In this document: positions 8,954-16,276 of the stretch, piece by piece | Numbering within the stretch: position 1 is the stretch's first letter | How the letters are laid out: every line of letters starts with the position of its first letter | Origin: Streptomyces echinatus | Lineage (GTDB): Bacteria; Actinomycetota; Actinomycetes; Streptomycetales; Streptomycetaceae | DNA: 64,000 bases | Direction of reading: 5' to 3' | Assembly (NCBI RefSeq): GCF_014203595.1 | Contig: NZ_JACHJK010000010.1 | Location: 248,001 to 312,000, forward strand | Notes under the pieces: model-generated | Databases searched by the model: none | Seen by the model: only the letters and a program-made list of their open reading frames with translations | Told to the model about the DNA's origin: nothing | Made by a program: the position numbers and the translations under genes

Positions 8954-9604
8954 TCAGACGCCGGCGCCCAGCACCGAGTTGATCTGCTGCGGGTCGCCGC
9001 AGACGATCAGCAGTGCATCGGCACGTGACTGGGCGACCGGCAGCACGGTGCCGGCAGCGGAGTCGGGACCCCCGTTGACGGCCACGACGACCACCGGGCG
9101 GGACCCGGCGCGGGAGGCGACGGCGGCGTCCGCGTAGAAGACGTCGTCACCGGCGTCGTGCTGCGCCCAGTAGGACGCTTCGCCGAAGGACAGCTCGTGC
9201 TCGGCCCACGGGTGCTGGGCACCCGTGGTGATCACGAGCACGTCGCCGGGGGCACGGCCCGAGTCCAGGAGCAGGTCCACCGCCTCTTCGGCGGCGTCGA
9301 GCGCGCCCTCCGCCGAGGCCGGGATCAGCTGGACTTGCGGACCCGCCGTGGCGGCGGGAGCGGCCGGGCCGGAGGGGCCTGGCTTGGCCGGAGCCACGTC
9401 ACGCGGCGTGCGCTGCACCGGCGGCGTGGGCCGCAGAGGGCCTGGGCGACCGGGGCGGGACGGAGCTGCGGGGCGGGGGCCGGGTACGGGGCGAGGGGTC
9501 GGCGCGGTGCGGCCGCTGGACGGCGTGGCGCGGGGACCCTGGGCACTCTCGTGAATCTGAGGCTCCTCGGGAATGAGAGGCATGAGCTGATATTTATCAA
9601 ACAT
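8954..9604 (-). CDS. Hypothetical protein resembling an isolated UvrD/AAA-type helicase C-terminal segment
   Basis: The 216-residue product has a Pro/Ala-rich first half (to about residue 100) and a compact second half. That half contains VLVITTG, then RPVVVVAVNGG and LPVAQSRADALLIVCGDPQQI. The order resembles motifs IV-VI of superfamily 1 helicases, where the end reads like LYVALSRARxxLxVxGDP, but the Walker A/B half is absent and the motif VI arginines are changed. It may be a reduced helicase-derived module. ATG 9604 has no clear ribosome-binding site and a start farther upstream cannot be excluded. It follows rnhB on the same strand. Confidence 0.6.
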   Translation of the reverse strand: MFDKYQLMPLIPEEPQIHESAQGPRATPSSGRTAPTPRPVPGPRPAAPSRPGRPGPLRPTPPVQRTPRDVAPAKPGPSGPAAPAATAGPQVQLIPASAEGALDAAEEAVDLLLDSGRAPGDVLVITTGAQHPWAEHELSFGEASYWAQHDAGDDVFYADAAVASRAGSRPVVVVAVNGGPDSAAGTVLPVAQSRADALLIVCGDPQQINSVLGAGV

Positions 9605-9651
9605 TGGTGCGGTGCGGACGACCGGGGGGCACATCAGTGCGAGCGGAACCG

Positions 9652-10353
9652 TCAGAAATCGAAGCCGAGCTGGCCCTCGATTTCCGGAACGCTTCCATCC
9701 GCCCAGCTGCGGACCCTCTTGAGGTGCCGCCACTGAGGCAACGCATCAAGATACGCCCAGGACAAACGGTGGTGCGGGGTGGGCCCCCACTCCTCCAGCG
9801 CGGCCTTGTGCACGGGTGACGGATACCCGGCGTTGTCCGCAAATCTGAAGTCTGCATGGTCGATACCCAGTTCGGCCATCATTTTGTCGCGCTGAACCTT
9901 GGCGATCACCGACGCCGCGGCGACCGCTACACACGACCGATCGCCCTTGATCACCGTGCGTACCTTCCAGGGGGCGCCGAGGTAATCGTGCTTCCCGTCG
10001 AGGATCACGGCGTCGGGGCGGACCGGCAGGACATCCAGTGCGCGGACCGCGGCGAGCCGCAGCGCGGCCGTCATCCCCAGGTCGTCGATCTCCTCGGGAG
10101 ATGCATGCCCCAGCGAGTAGGCCGTCACCCATGACCGCAGCGTCTCGGCGAGTTCCGTACGGCGCTTGACCGTCAGGAGCTTGGAGTCGGTGAGCCCCAC
10201 GGGCGGGCGGCGCAGTCCGGTGATCGCCGCGCAGACTGTGACGGGCCCGGCCCAGGCGCCGCGCCCCACCTCGTCGACACCGGCAATGACCTTCGCTCCG
10301 GTCGTGGCGCGCAGGGAGCGCTCGACGGTGTGAGTAGGTGGTTCGTACGGCAT
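9652..10353 (-). CDS. rnhB: Ribonuclease HII
   Basis: The 233-residue product has the RNase HII signature AGVDEVGRGAWAGPV near residue 24, with the metal-binding D-E-x-G-R-G motif, followed by DSK (LTDSKLLTVKRR), ILDGKHDYLG and the later Asp in a DHADFRF context. It cleaves RNA in RNA/DNA hybrids and nicks at single ribonucleotides left in DNA. Its length is normal and the start is ATG. It shares orientation with the TetR gene upstream (81-base gap) and the helicase-like ORF downstream, but no operon signal is obvious. Confidence 0.95.
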   Translation of the reverse strand: MPYEPPTHTVERSLRATTGAKVIAGVDEVGRGAWAGPVTVCAAITGLRRPPVGLTDSKLLTVKRRTELAETLRSWVTAYSLGHASPEEIDDLGMTAALRLAAVRALDVLPVRPDAVILDGKHDYLGAPWKVRTVIKGDRSCVAVAAASVIAKVQRDKMMAELGIDHADFRFADNAGYPSPVHKAALEEWGPTPHHRLSWAYLDALPQWRHLKRVRSWADGSVPEIEGQLGFDF

Positions 10354-10434
10354 GGCGCCCTTAGACTACGCCGCCGCGATCCTCGGAGGACACCCCGGTC
10401 GCCCCACCGGCCCCGAGGGCGCCGGTGCCGGGGA

Positions 10435-11058
10435 TCACGCCCCGTAGGGCCGCAGCAGCGGGAGCATCAGCAGGTCGACCATCTCTTCGAGATCCCGGTC
10501 GTTCCATTCGCTTGCGCACATCTTTGACCGGTACATCATCATGGCCGGGATGGCGTCGAAGACATACCCGTTGGCGGCGTCCGAGCGAACTTCACCACGG
10601 TTTATTCCGCGACAGATGACCTCGCGAAGCAGTTTGACGGTCGGTCCCACCACGCTTCCCACGATCACCTCCCCGAAGCGCTCCGCCTGCTCGCTGTCGC
10701 ATTCGTGAATGATCGACCGCAGCGCGACGCCAGGTCGCGAATACATGATCTCCCGCACCTGCCGGCACAGGGCGAGGAGGTCCTCGCGCACACTCCCGAG
10801 GTCGGGCGCCTTCTCCACCCGGGGCAGTCCGGACTTCAGGGCGTCGGCGACCAGATCCTCCTTGGAGGGCCAGCGACGGTAGACCGCCGCCTTGCCCGTC
10901 TGAGCACCGGCCGCGATGCCCTCCATGGTCAGCCCTTTCCAGCCGACCGTACTGAGCTGCTCCAGGGCGGCGTCGAGGATCGCGCGCTCCAGCACCGCAC
11001 CGCGCCGACGGGGGGAAGCCGCCCCTGCAGGCGCGGCCGTCCAGCGCGAGGTAACCAT
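10435..11058 (-). CDS. TetR/AcrR-family transcriptional repressor
   Basis: The 207-residue product has a TetR-type helix-turn-helix at about residues 25-75 (LDAALEQLSTVGWKG, then GAQTGKAAVYRRWPSKEDL) and a divergent C-terminal ligand-binding domain of about 130 residues. It is divergent from a DHA2-type exporter gene. The 182-base spacer holds two near-identical palindromes, the expected operators, so it probably represses both itself and the exporter until an inducer binds. The inducer cannot be read from the sequence. Confidence 0.93.
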   Translation of the reverse strand: MVTSRWTAAPAGAASPRRRGAVLERAILDAALEQLSTVGWKGLTMEGIAAGAQTGKAAVYRRWPSKEDLVADALKSGLPRVEKAPDLGSVREDLLALCRQVREIMYSRPGVALRSIIHECDSEQAERFGEVIVGSVVGPTVKLLREVICRGINRGEVRSDAANGYVFDAIPAMMMYRSKMCASEWNDRDLEEMVDLLMLPLLRPYGA

Positions 11059-11149
11059 CTGTGTTCTCCAGCATGCGAGGGAAGCGGGTGTTCCGGGGCG
11101 GTGGCGCCGCGCTGCAGCAAGAGGGGGACGCAGGCGCGGCGCACGATTA

Positions 11150-11169
11150 AGTGAACGCTTGCGTTCACT
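11150..11169. promoter_or_regulatory. TetR operator, copy 1
   Basis: The site is AGTGAACGCTTGCGTTCACT: 9-bp arms AGTGAACGC/GCGTTCACT around a 2-bp centre. It lies about 90 bases from both starts in the TetR/MFS spacer. A second copy with nearly the same arms follows 48 bp later (start to start). Confidence 0.85.
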
Positions 11170-11197
11170 GTTGGGGACTCACTACCGTGGACGGGAA

Positions 11198-11217
11198 AGT
11201 GAACGCATTCGTTCACT
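11198..11217. promoter_or_regulatory. TetR operator, copy 2
   Basis: The site is AGTGAACGCATTCGTTCACT, with 8-bp arms and a 4-bp centre, ending 23 bases before the exporter start codon. Spacing to copy 1 is 48 bp. Repressor bound here would block transcription or early elongation of the exporter gene. Confidence 0.85.
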
Positions 11218-11240
11218 AACCGCCTTCAGGGGGACCCATA

Positions 11241-12791
11241 GTGACGACCTCTCAGTTGCTCAAGGATGACAAGAAACCGGGTGTGGCCCGCCGGGAGGGG
11301 CATCCCGGCATCGCACTCACCGTCATCGCGGCCTGCCAACTCATGGTGGTACTGGACGCGACGATTGTGAACATCGCGCTCCCGCACATTCAAGAAGCTC
11401 TCGAGTTCAGCACCACGGACCTGACGTGGGTGGTCAGCGCCTACACGCTCACCTTCGGCGGTCTGCTGCTGCTCGGTGCGCGGGCCGGTGACATCCTCGG
11501 CCGCCGCCGGGTGTTCATGACCGGCATCCTGCTGTTCACCTTCGCCTCGCTGCTGGGCGGCCTGGCCCAGGAGCCCTGGCAGTTGCTGGCCGCACGCGCC
11601 CTGCAGGGTGTGGGCGGCGCGATCGCGTCCCCCACGGCGCTGGCACTGATCACCACGACCTTCCCCGAAGGCCAGGAACGCAACCGGGCCTTCGGTGTGT
11701 TCGCCGCCGTGTCCGCGGGTGGTGGCGCCATCGGCCTGCTCGCGGGCGGCATGCTCACGGACTGGCTCGACTGGCGGTGGGTGCTGTTCGTCAACGTGCC
11801 CATCGGCGTGCTGATCGCCGTGCTCGCACCGCTGTACATCAACGAGTCCCAGCGCCACCCGGGACGCTTCGACATCACCGGCGCGCTGACCTCGACGGTC
11901 GGCATGGCCTCGCTGGTGTACGGGTTCATCCGCGCCGCGGAGGACGGCTGGCGGGACAGCCTCACGCTCGGGTCCTTCGGCGCGGCCGTGGTGCTGCTGT
12001 TCGCCTTCGTCTTCACCGAGATGCGGGCCAAGGAACCGATCACGCCGCTCCGGATGTTCGCCGACCGGAACCGCTGGGGAACGTACGTGATCATGCTGTG
12101 CCTGGCCGCGGCGATGTTCGGCATGTTCTTCTACATCGTGCTGTTCGTGCAGAACGTGCTCGGCTACAGCGCCATCAAGGCCGGTCTCGCCTTCCTGCCC
12201 GTGACCGTCGCGATCGCGGTGGGCGCGGGTCTGTCCCAGCGCTTCCTGTCGGCGCTCGGCCCCAAGCCGTTCATGATGACCGGTACCGCCCTCGTGGTGA
12301 TCGGCCTGGTCTGGCAGTCCTTCATCCGGCCCGACAGCACCTATGTGGGCGGCGTGCTCGGCCCCATGCTGGCGTTCGGCTTCGGCATGGGCCTGAACTT
12401 CGTGACGGCCACCGTCACCGCCGTGTCCGGGGTCGCCCAGCACGAGGCGGGTGCGGCTTCCGGACTGCTCAACGCCATGCAGCAGGTGGGCGGTTCGCTC
12501 GGGCTGTCCATCCTGACGACCGTCTTCGGGTCGGCCAGCACGGACGAGGCGAAGAAGCAGCTGCCGAAGTTCCTCTCCGACGCCTCTCCGGAGCAGAAGG
12601 CACAGTTCGCCAAGACGCACCAGCTGCCCGCGCCCTGGGGGCATGATGTGCTCGCGCACGGCATCTCCACTGCGTTCATACCGGCCGCCGCGATGGCCGC
12701 GCTCGCCTTCTTCACCGCCTGGCTGGTGCTGCGGGTCCGCAAGGACGACCTCGACCCGCTCTCCGGCTCGGCGACCCCGCACATGGGCTGA
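11241..12791 (+). CDS. MFS drug efflux transporter, DHA2 family (14 TM)
   Basis: The 516-residue integral membrane protein belongs to the EmrB/QacA (DHA2) group. Visible family marks are VVLDATIVNIALPHIQ in TM1, LGARAGDILGRRRVF in loop 2-3 (motif A) and ALQGVGGAIASPTALALI (motif C-like). It should export drugs or natural products by proton antiport. The start is GTG 11241 after an AGGGGGACC ribosome-binding region. It is divergent from its likely repressor with two operators between. The C-terminal loop before the last TM (AKKQLPKFLSDASPEQKAQF) is extracytoplasmic in relatives. Substrate unknown. Confidence 0.92.
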   Translation: MTTSQLLKDDKKPGVARREGHPGIALTVIAACQLMVVLDATIVNIALPHIQEALEFSTTDLTWVVSAYTLTFGGLLLLGARAGDILGRRRVFMTGILLFTFASLLGGLAQEPWQLLAARALQGVGGAIASPTALALITTTFPEGQERNRAFGVFAAVSAGGGAIGLLAGGMLTDWLDWRWVLFVNVPIGVLIAVLAPLYINESQRHPGRFDITGALTSTVGMASLVYGFIRAAEDGWRDSLTLGSFGAAVVLLFAFVFTEMRAKEPITPLRMFADRNRWGTYVIMLCLAAAMFGMFFYIVLFVQNVLGYSAIKAGLAFLPVTVAIAVGAGLSQRFLSALGPKPFMMTGTALVVIGLVWQSFIRPDSTYVGGVLGPMLAFGFGMGLNFVTATVTAVSGVAQHEAGAASGLLNAMQQVGGSLGLSILTTVFGSASTDEAKKQLPKFLSDASPEQKAQFAKTHQLPAPWGHDVLAHGISTAFIPAAAMAALAFFTAWLVLRVRKDDLDPLSGSATPHMG

Positions 12792-12814
12792 TTCAGGCCG
12801 CGCCGCGGGGAGCC

Positions 12815-12876
12815 GCGGCCGGCCGGACCGCCGCCGCCGGGGCACGGTCGGCGCACGCGACGGTCCGGCCGGCCGC
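12815..12876. terminator. Long inverted repeat after the MFS gene
   Basis: Perfect 16-bp arms (12815-12830 and 12861-12876, GCGGCCGGCCGGACCG and its complement) flank a 30-base loop, starting 24 bases after the MFS stop. It may act as a terminator, although the loop is long and there is no T-tract, as is common in Streptomyces. The rest of the 399-base gap to 13190 holds only a short ACAACGCCG repeat (about 12897-12922). Confidence 0.5.
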
Positions 12877-13190
12877 ACGACGGCCGCCGGCAGACACGAC
12901 AACGCCGACAACGCCGACAACAAGGCCGGGAAGACGGCCGAGAACAGCCCCGGGCCCGGCCCTGGAAACAGCACGGGCATCAGTGACGTGAACGCCATCG
13001 CGCACCCCCTCCCTCGTCGCCGCGGTTCCGCGGGACTTCCCCCGGTCACAGTCGCGGTGAACAGCGGACACCGGAACAACGAGGGGCGGTCACGGAGAGT
13101 TCCCGGCATGCACGGAGAGTTTCCAACCGCAAGGACAGGCGGCCAGCCCGGGACCGCCGGCACAGGCGGACGTCCCGGGCAACGAGGCCC

Positions 13191-14096
13191 TCAGAATCCC
13201 GCGGGCACCCAGTCGGGCAGTGCCTCGGTGTGCCGCACCCACTCGGCGGGCGGTGCTCCCGCCTTTCCCGCGCCGAGCACGCCCCCCACGATCGCGCAGG
13301 TCGTGTCAACGTCCCCGCCGACCTGGGCCGTGGTCCAGAAGGCCGAGGTGTAGTCGCCGAGGGCCCGTGCCGCGGACCACAGGGCGAAGGGGACGGTGTC
13401 ATGAGCGGTCGTACGGCGTCCGCAGCCGAGGACGGCCGCGACGGTGGCCGCGTCGCCGTAGTCGAGCATGTCCCGGGCACGACGGAGGCCCTGGCCGACC
13501 GCGCTCTTCGGCACGAGCGCGATGACCCCGTCGAGGAGGGTTTCGGGGGCGGGCGGCCCGTCCGGCGAGCCCGCCAGCGCCGCCGCCGCGGCCACGGCCA
13601 TGGCCCCCACCACGGCTTCCCGGTGCTGATGCGTGGGATAGGCCGAGATCTCCGCCTGGTGGGTCGCCTGCTCGGGATCGTCCGCGTACCACGCGCCCAG
13701 GGGGGCGATCCGCATCGCGGCGCCGTTGCCCCAGGACCCCTGCCCGTTGAAGAGTTCGGCGGCCAGCTTGCGCCAGTCCTCACCCTCCCGGACCAGGCGC
13801 AGCAGCCGGTTGACGGCGGGGCCGTAGCCGCGGTCGAAGTCGTGGTGCTCGGCGAAGGAGCGGGCGAGCGCGTCCTGGTCGACGCGGTGGTGGGCGGCGA
13901 GGACGGCGACCACGGAGCAAGCCATCTCGGTGTCGTCCGTCCACTGCCACGGGCCCGCGGGCAGTTCGCGGCGCTTGAGCAGCGGATAGTTCGCGGGGAC
14001 GAAGAACTGGGAGCCCAGCGCGTCCCCCACGGCCAGTCCGCGCAGGCTCGTCAGGGCGCGCTCCAGGCGCCCGAGGGAAGAGGAGTCAGCGGTCAT
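13191..14096 (-). CDS. ADP-ribosylglycohydrolase family protein
   Basis: The 301-residue all-helical protein of the DraG/ARH family shows the metal-binding motif WTDDTEMAC (T53-D54-D55-T56), GDALGSQF near the N-terminus, GSWGNGAAMRIAPLG in the middle and the second metal motif GGDVDTTCAIVGGVLGA near residue 265. These proteins use two divalent metals to remove ADP-ribose from proteins or to hydrolyse related conjugates; the target here is unknown. It is followed 12 bases upstream, on the same strand, by a histidine phosphatase, so the two are probably co-transcribed. Confidence 0.92.
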   Translation of the reverse strand: MTADSSSLGRLERALTSLRGLAVGDALGSQFFVPANYPLLKRRELPAGPWQWTDDTEMACSVVAVLAAHHRVDQDALARSFAEHHDFDRGYGPAVNRLLRLVREGEDWRKLAAELFNGQGSWGNGAAMRIAPLGAWYADDPEQATHQAEISAYPTHQHREAVVGAMAVAAAAALAGSPDGPPAPETLLDGVIALVPKSAVGQGLRRARDMLDYGDAATVAAVLGCGRRTTAHDTVPFALWSAARALGDYTSAFWTTAQVGGDVDTTCAIVGGVLGAGKAGAPPAEWVRHTEALPDWVPAGF

Positions 14097-14108
14097 CGCT
14101 CTGCCACT

Positions 14109-14768
14109 CTATCCGGTCACCCAGTAGGGAACGGGCTCCCGCCAGCGTTCGAAAGGCCGGTCGAGCGTGTACTTGCCGTCCTCCCCGAGAACGAGCATCC
14201 GCACCTCGGCGTTCCCCGGATTCGACAGGGACTCGAATTCCGCGACCGTCCAGTGGAACCAGCGCATGCAGAACAGCCGCATCGCGAGCCCGTGGGTCAC
14301 CAGGAGCACGTTCGGAGGGTGGTCGGGGGCCTCGAAGCTGCGGTAGAGGCTCTCCAGGAAACCGCCGACCCGGTCGTACACGTCGGCGCCGGACTCGCCC
14401 TGCGGGAACCTGAAGAAGAAGTGACCGTAGGCGTCCCGGTAGGTCTTCTGGAGGCGCACGTCGTCGCGGTCCTGCCAGTTGCCCCAGTCCTGCTCGCGCA
14501 GCCGGGGCTCCTCCCGGACACGTATGAGGTCCGGGTCGAGGTGGAAGGCACGGAGCGTCTCAAGGGTGCGGCGGTACGGGGAGACGTACACGCTCACCGG
14601 TTCCCGGCCGAAGAGCTCCCGCAGCTGTCTGCCGGTCTCCTCGGCCTGCCGCCATCCGCGCTCGGTCAGCCCGAGGGCATGGTCGGGCTCGCGTTCGTAC
14701 ACGGAGTCGTCGACGTTGCCCGTTGACTCGCCGTGCCGGACAAGGACGATGCGCCGTGGTCGTGCCAT
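14109..14768 (-). CDS. Histidine phosphatase (phosphoglycerate mutase-like)
   Basis: The 219-residue product has the catalytic RHGES motif at residues 11-15 (phospho-accepting H12), the conserved Arg in SPYRRTLET near residue 65, and the second catalytic His in VTHGLAMR near residue 155. It should be a cytoplasmic phosphatase or mutase; small-molecule and protein substrates both occur in the family. The segment REDQWGNWQDRDD is typical of the bacterial clade with unknown substrates. It starts with ATG 14768 and lies just upstream of the ADP-ribosylglycohydrolase gene. Confidence 0.9.
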   Translation of the reverse strand: MARPRRIVLVRHGESTGNVDDSVYEREPDHALGLTERGWRQAEETGRQLRELFGREPVSVYVSPYRRTLETLRAFHLDPDLIRVREEPRLREQDWGNWQDRDDVRLQKTYRDAYGHFFFRFPQGESGADVYDRVGGFLESLYRSFEAPDHPPNVLLVTHGLAMRLFCMRWFHWTVAEFESLSNPGNAEVRMLVLGEDGKYTLDRPFERWREPVPYWVTG

Positions 14769-14905
14769 GCCGAAACCCTAGATCGAATCGGGGGGAGTCG
14801 AGCACCCGTACGGGCTCCATACGGCGTAGGTCACACAAACTCCCGCTTCCGGACACGCCGTGCGGTGACGCCAGGCAGTGCGTTTGATTGTCGGACCGAT
14901 GTGCT

Positions 14906-15511
14906 TCAGACCGTCCAGGACGGCTCCAGATCCACGATGTCACCCGAGAGCGCCGCGACGTCCGCCTCGGTCTGGGCGCGCAGAGCCAGGCGCTCGATGC
15001 GTTCCGTGCGGTACTTTCCGTGCTCGGCCGCGGACCGCCACATCGAAAGGATCAGGAACTCCTGCTCGGGCGCCTCGGCGAACATGCCGCGGATCATGCC
15101 GGGCGAGCCGGCCATCGCGGGATTCCAGACCTTCTCCTGCATGAGCGTGTAGTGCTCGACGCGCTCCTCGTGGACCCGGCACAGCGCCACGCGGATCAGG
15201 TCGGTGTCGGTGAAGCGCGGTTCGAACCCCGTCTTCACGTCGAAGCGGTACTCGAACAGCTTGACCTGCGCGTCCTTGAAACTGCCGGACTGGGCGGCGG
15301 CGAGGCGGTCGTGGGAGCGGGCCATGAAGGAGTCGTAGAAGGCACGGCTCTCCCAGAAGGCGAAGATGTGGGCCACTCCCGGTCGCTGCCGGCTCCAGCC
15401 CCCGCCCTGCCCCCGAAAACCCGGCTCCCCCAGAAGCCCCGCCCATTTTCGCTGTCCCCGCTCGAAGCCCCGGCGGTCAACCACGGTGCAGCGAATCCAC
15501 TTGACCAGCAC
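14906..15511 (-). CDS. YdbC-like (DUF4937) protein with dimeric alpha/beta-barrel outline
   Basis: The product of about 201 residues starts at GTG 15511 with VLVKWIRCTV, the usual beginning of the YdbC/DUF4937 family; the frame farther upstream is Arg-rich and overlaps the promoter region of the divergent TerD gene. Two similar halves (FAFWESRAFYDSFM and LILSMWRSAAEHGKY) suggest a duplicated ABM-type ferredoxin-like barrel. The domain often occurs in small monooxygenases and stress-induced proteins, but no catalytic residue is assigned. Function unknown. Confidence 0.75.
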   Translation of the reverse strand: MLVKWIRCTVVDRRGFERGQRKWAGLLGEPGFRGQGGGWSRQRPGVAHIFAFWESRAFYDSFMARSHDRLAAAQSGSFKDAQVKLFEYRFDVKTGFEPRFTDTDLIRVALCRVHEERVEHYTLMQEKVWNPAMAGSPGMIRGMFAEAPEQEFLILSMWRSAAEHGKYRTERIERLALRAQTEADVAALSGDIVDLEPSWTV

Positions 15512-15663
15512 CGCGCCATCGTAAGGCCCCCGGGCGTGGCGTCGGTCACGCTCCGGCGGAGATCGCCCGCGCGTGCGCCCCCGCGTACATGGCACGATGG
15601 ACAAGAGGCCCCGGCTGAAGGGGAGTTGGGGTCGAGCCTGCCACAGGGGGAAGGGGAAGCCTG

Positions 15664-16197
15664 GTGACCGGCTTCAGCAAGGGAATCCGCAAGGTCGAGG
15701 TCGCGCTCAAGTGGGACCCCAGTCCGGGGGGTCGGCCGCCGACCGATCTCGACATCGTCGCCGCGACCTTCGTCTCCGGTGACGCGTACGGCACTCCGGC
15801 CTATCTGGTGCACTTCGACAGCCGCTCGCCGGACGGCACGATCGTGCTCAACCGTGACAGCACGGACGGCCGGGGCTTCGGCTGGGACGAGGTCATGACG
15901 CTGGAACTGGAGCGCCTCTCCGACCGCTACGCGCGCGTGGTGGTCGGCGTCGTCATCCAGCAGCGATCCGAGCACAAGACGTTCGTCCACGTGCTGAATC
16001 CGGCCATGCGTATCCGTGAGGGGTACACCGTGCTCGCGGAGGACGACTTCGGCTCGGTACTCGGCGCGACGGCCGCCACGATCGCCGAGTTCGTCCGGGA
16101 CGACTCCGGCGAGTGGACGTTCCGCCCCGGGGTGCACGGCTTCGACGAGGATCCGGCGGGCTTCCCCCGGGTCATGGGCAGGGCACACCAGCCCTGA
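15664..16197 (+). CDS. TerD-family protein
   Basis: The 177-residue product begins VTGFSKGIRKVEVALKWDPS, the characteristic start of TerD/TerZ/CABP proteins, and continues with DLDIVAATFVSGD and VHFDSRSPDGTIVLNRDS, the calcium-binding acidic loop region. TerD proteins bind Ca2+ and occur in stress and tellurite-resistance modules; Streptomyces has many stand-alone copies, some affecting development. The GTG 15664 start follows AGGGGGAAGGGGAAG. A strong bidirectional hairpin follows, shared with nrdJ on the other strand. Confidence 0.88.
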   Translation: MTGFSKGIRKVEVALKWDPSPGGRPPTDLDIVAATFVSGDAYGTPAYLVHFDSRSPDGTIVLNRDSTDGRGFGWDEVMTLELERLSDRYARVVVGVVIQQRSEHKTFVHVLNPAMRIREGYTVLAEDDFGSVLGATAATIAEFVRDDSGEWTFRPGVHGFDEDPAGFPRVMGRAHQP

Positions 16198-16224
16198 CGT
16201 TCGTTCCGCGGTCGTACCGCGCGA

Positions 16225-16258
16225 GTAAGGGGCGCCGGCCCTGGCCGGCGCCCCTTAC
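16225..16258. terminator. Bidirectional terminator between terD and nrdJ
   Basis: A perfect 16-bp GC-rich stem (arms 16225-16240 and 16243-16258) with a 2-base loop sits 27 bases after the TerD stop and 18 bases beyond the convergent nrdJ stop. Its A-rich left flank and TT right flank allow it to serve both directions. Confidence 0.9.
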
Positions 16259-16276
16259 TTGATCAACGGCGTGTCA

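Noticed and set aside
11226..13163. 645-codon minus frame under the MFS gene
   Set aside because: It is the antisense shadow of a clear 14-TM transporter and has His/Arg/Gly-rich composition without homology.
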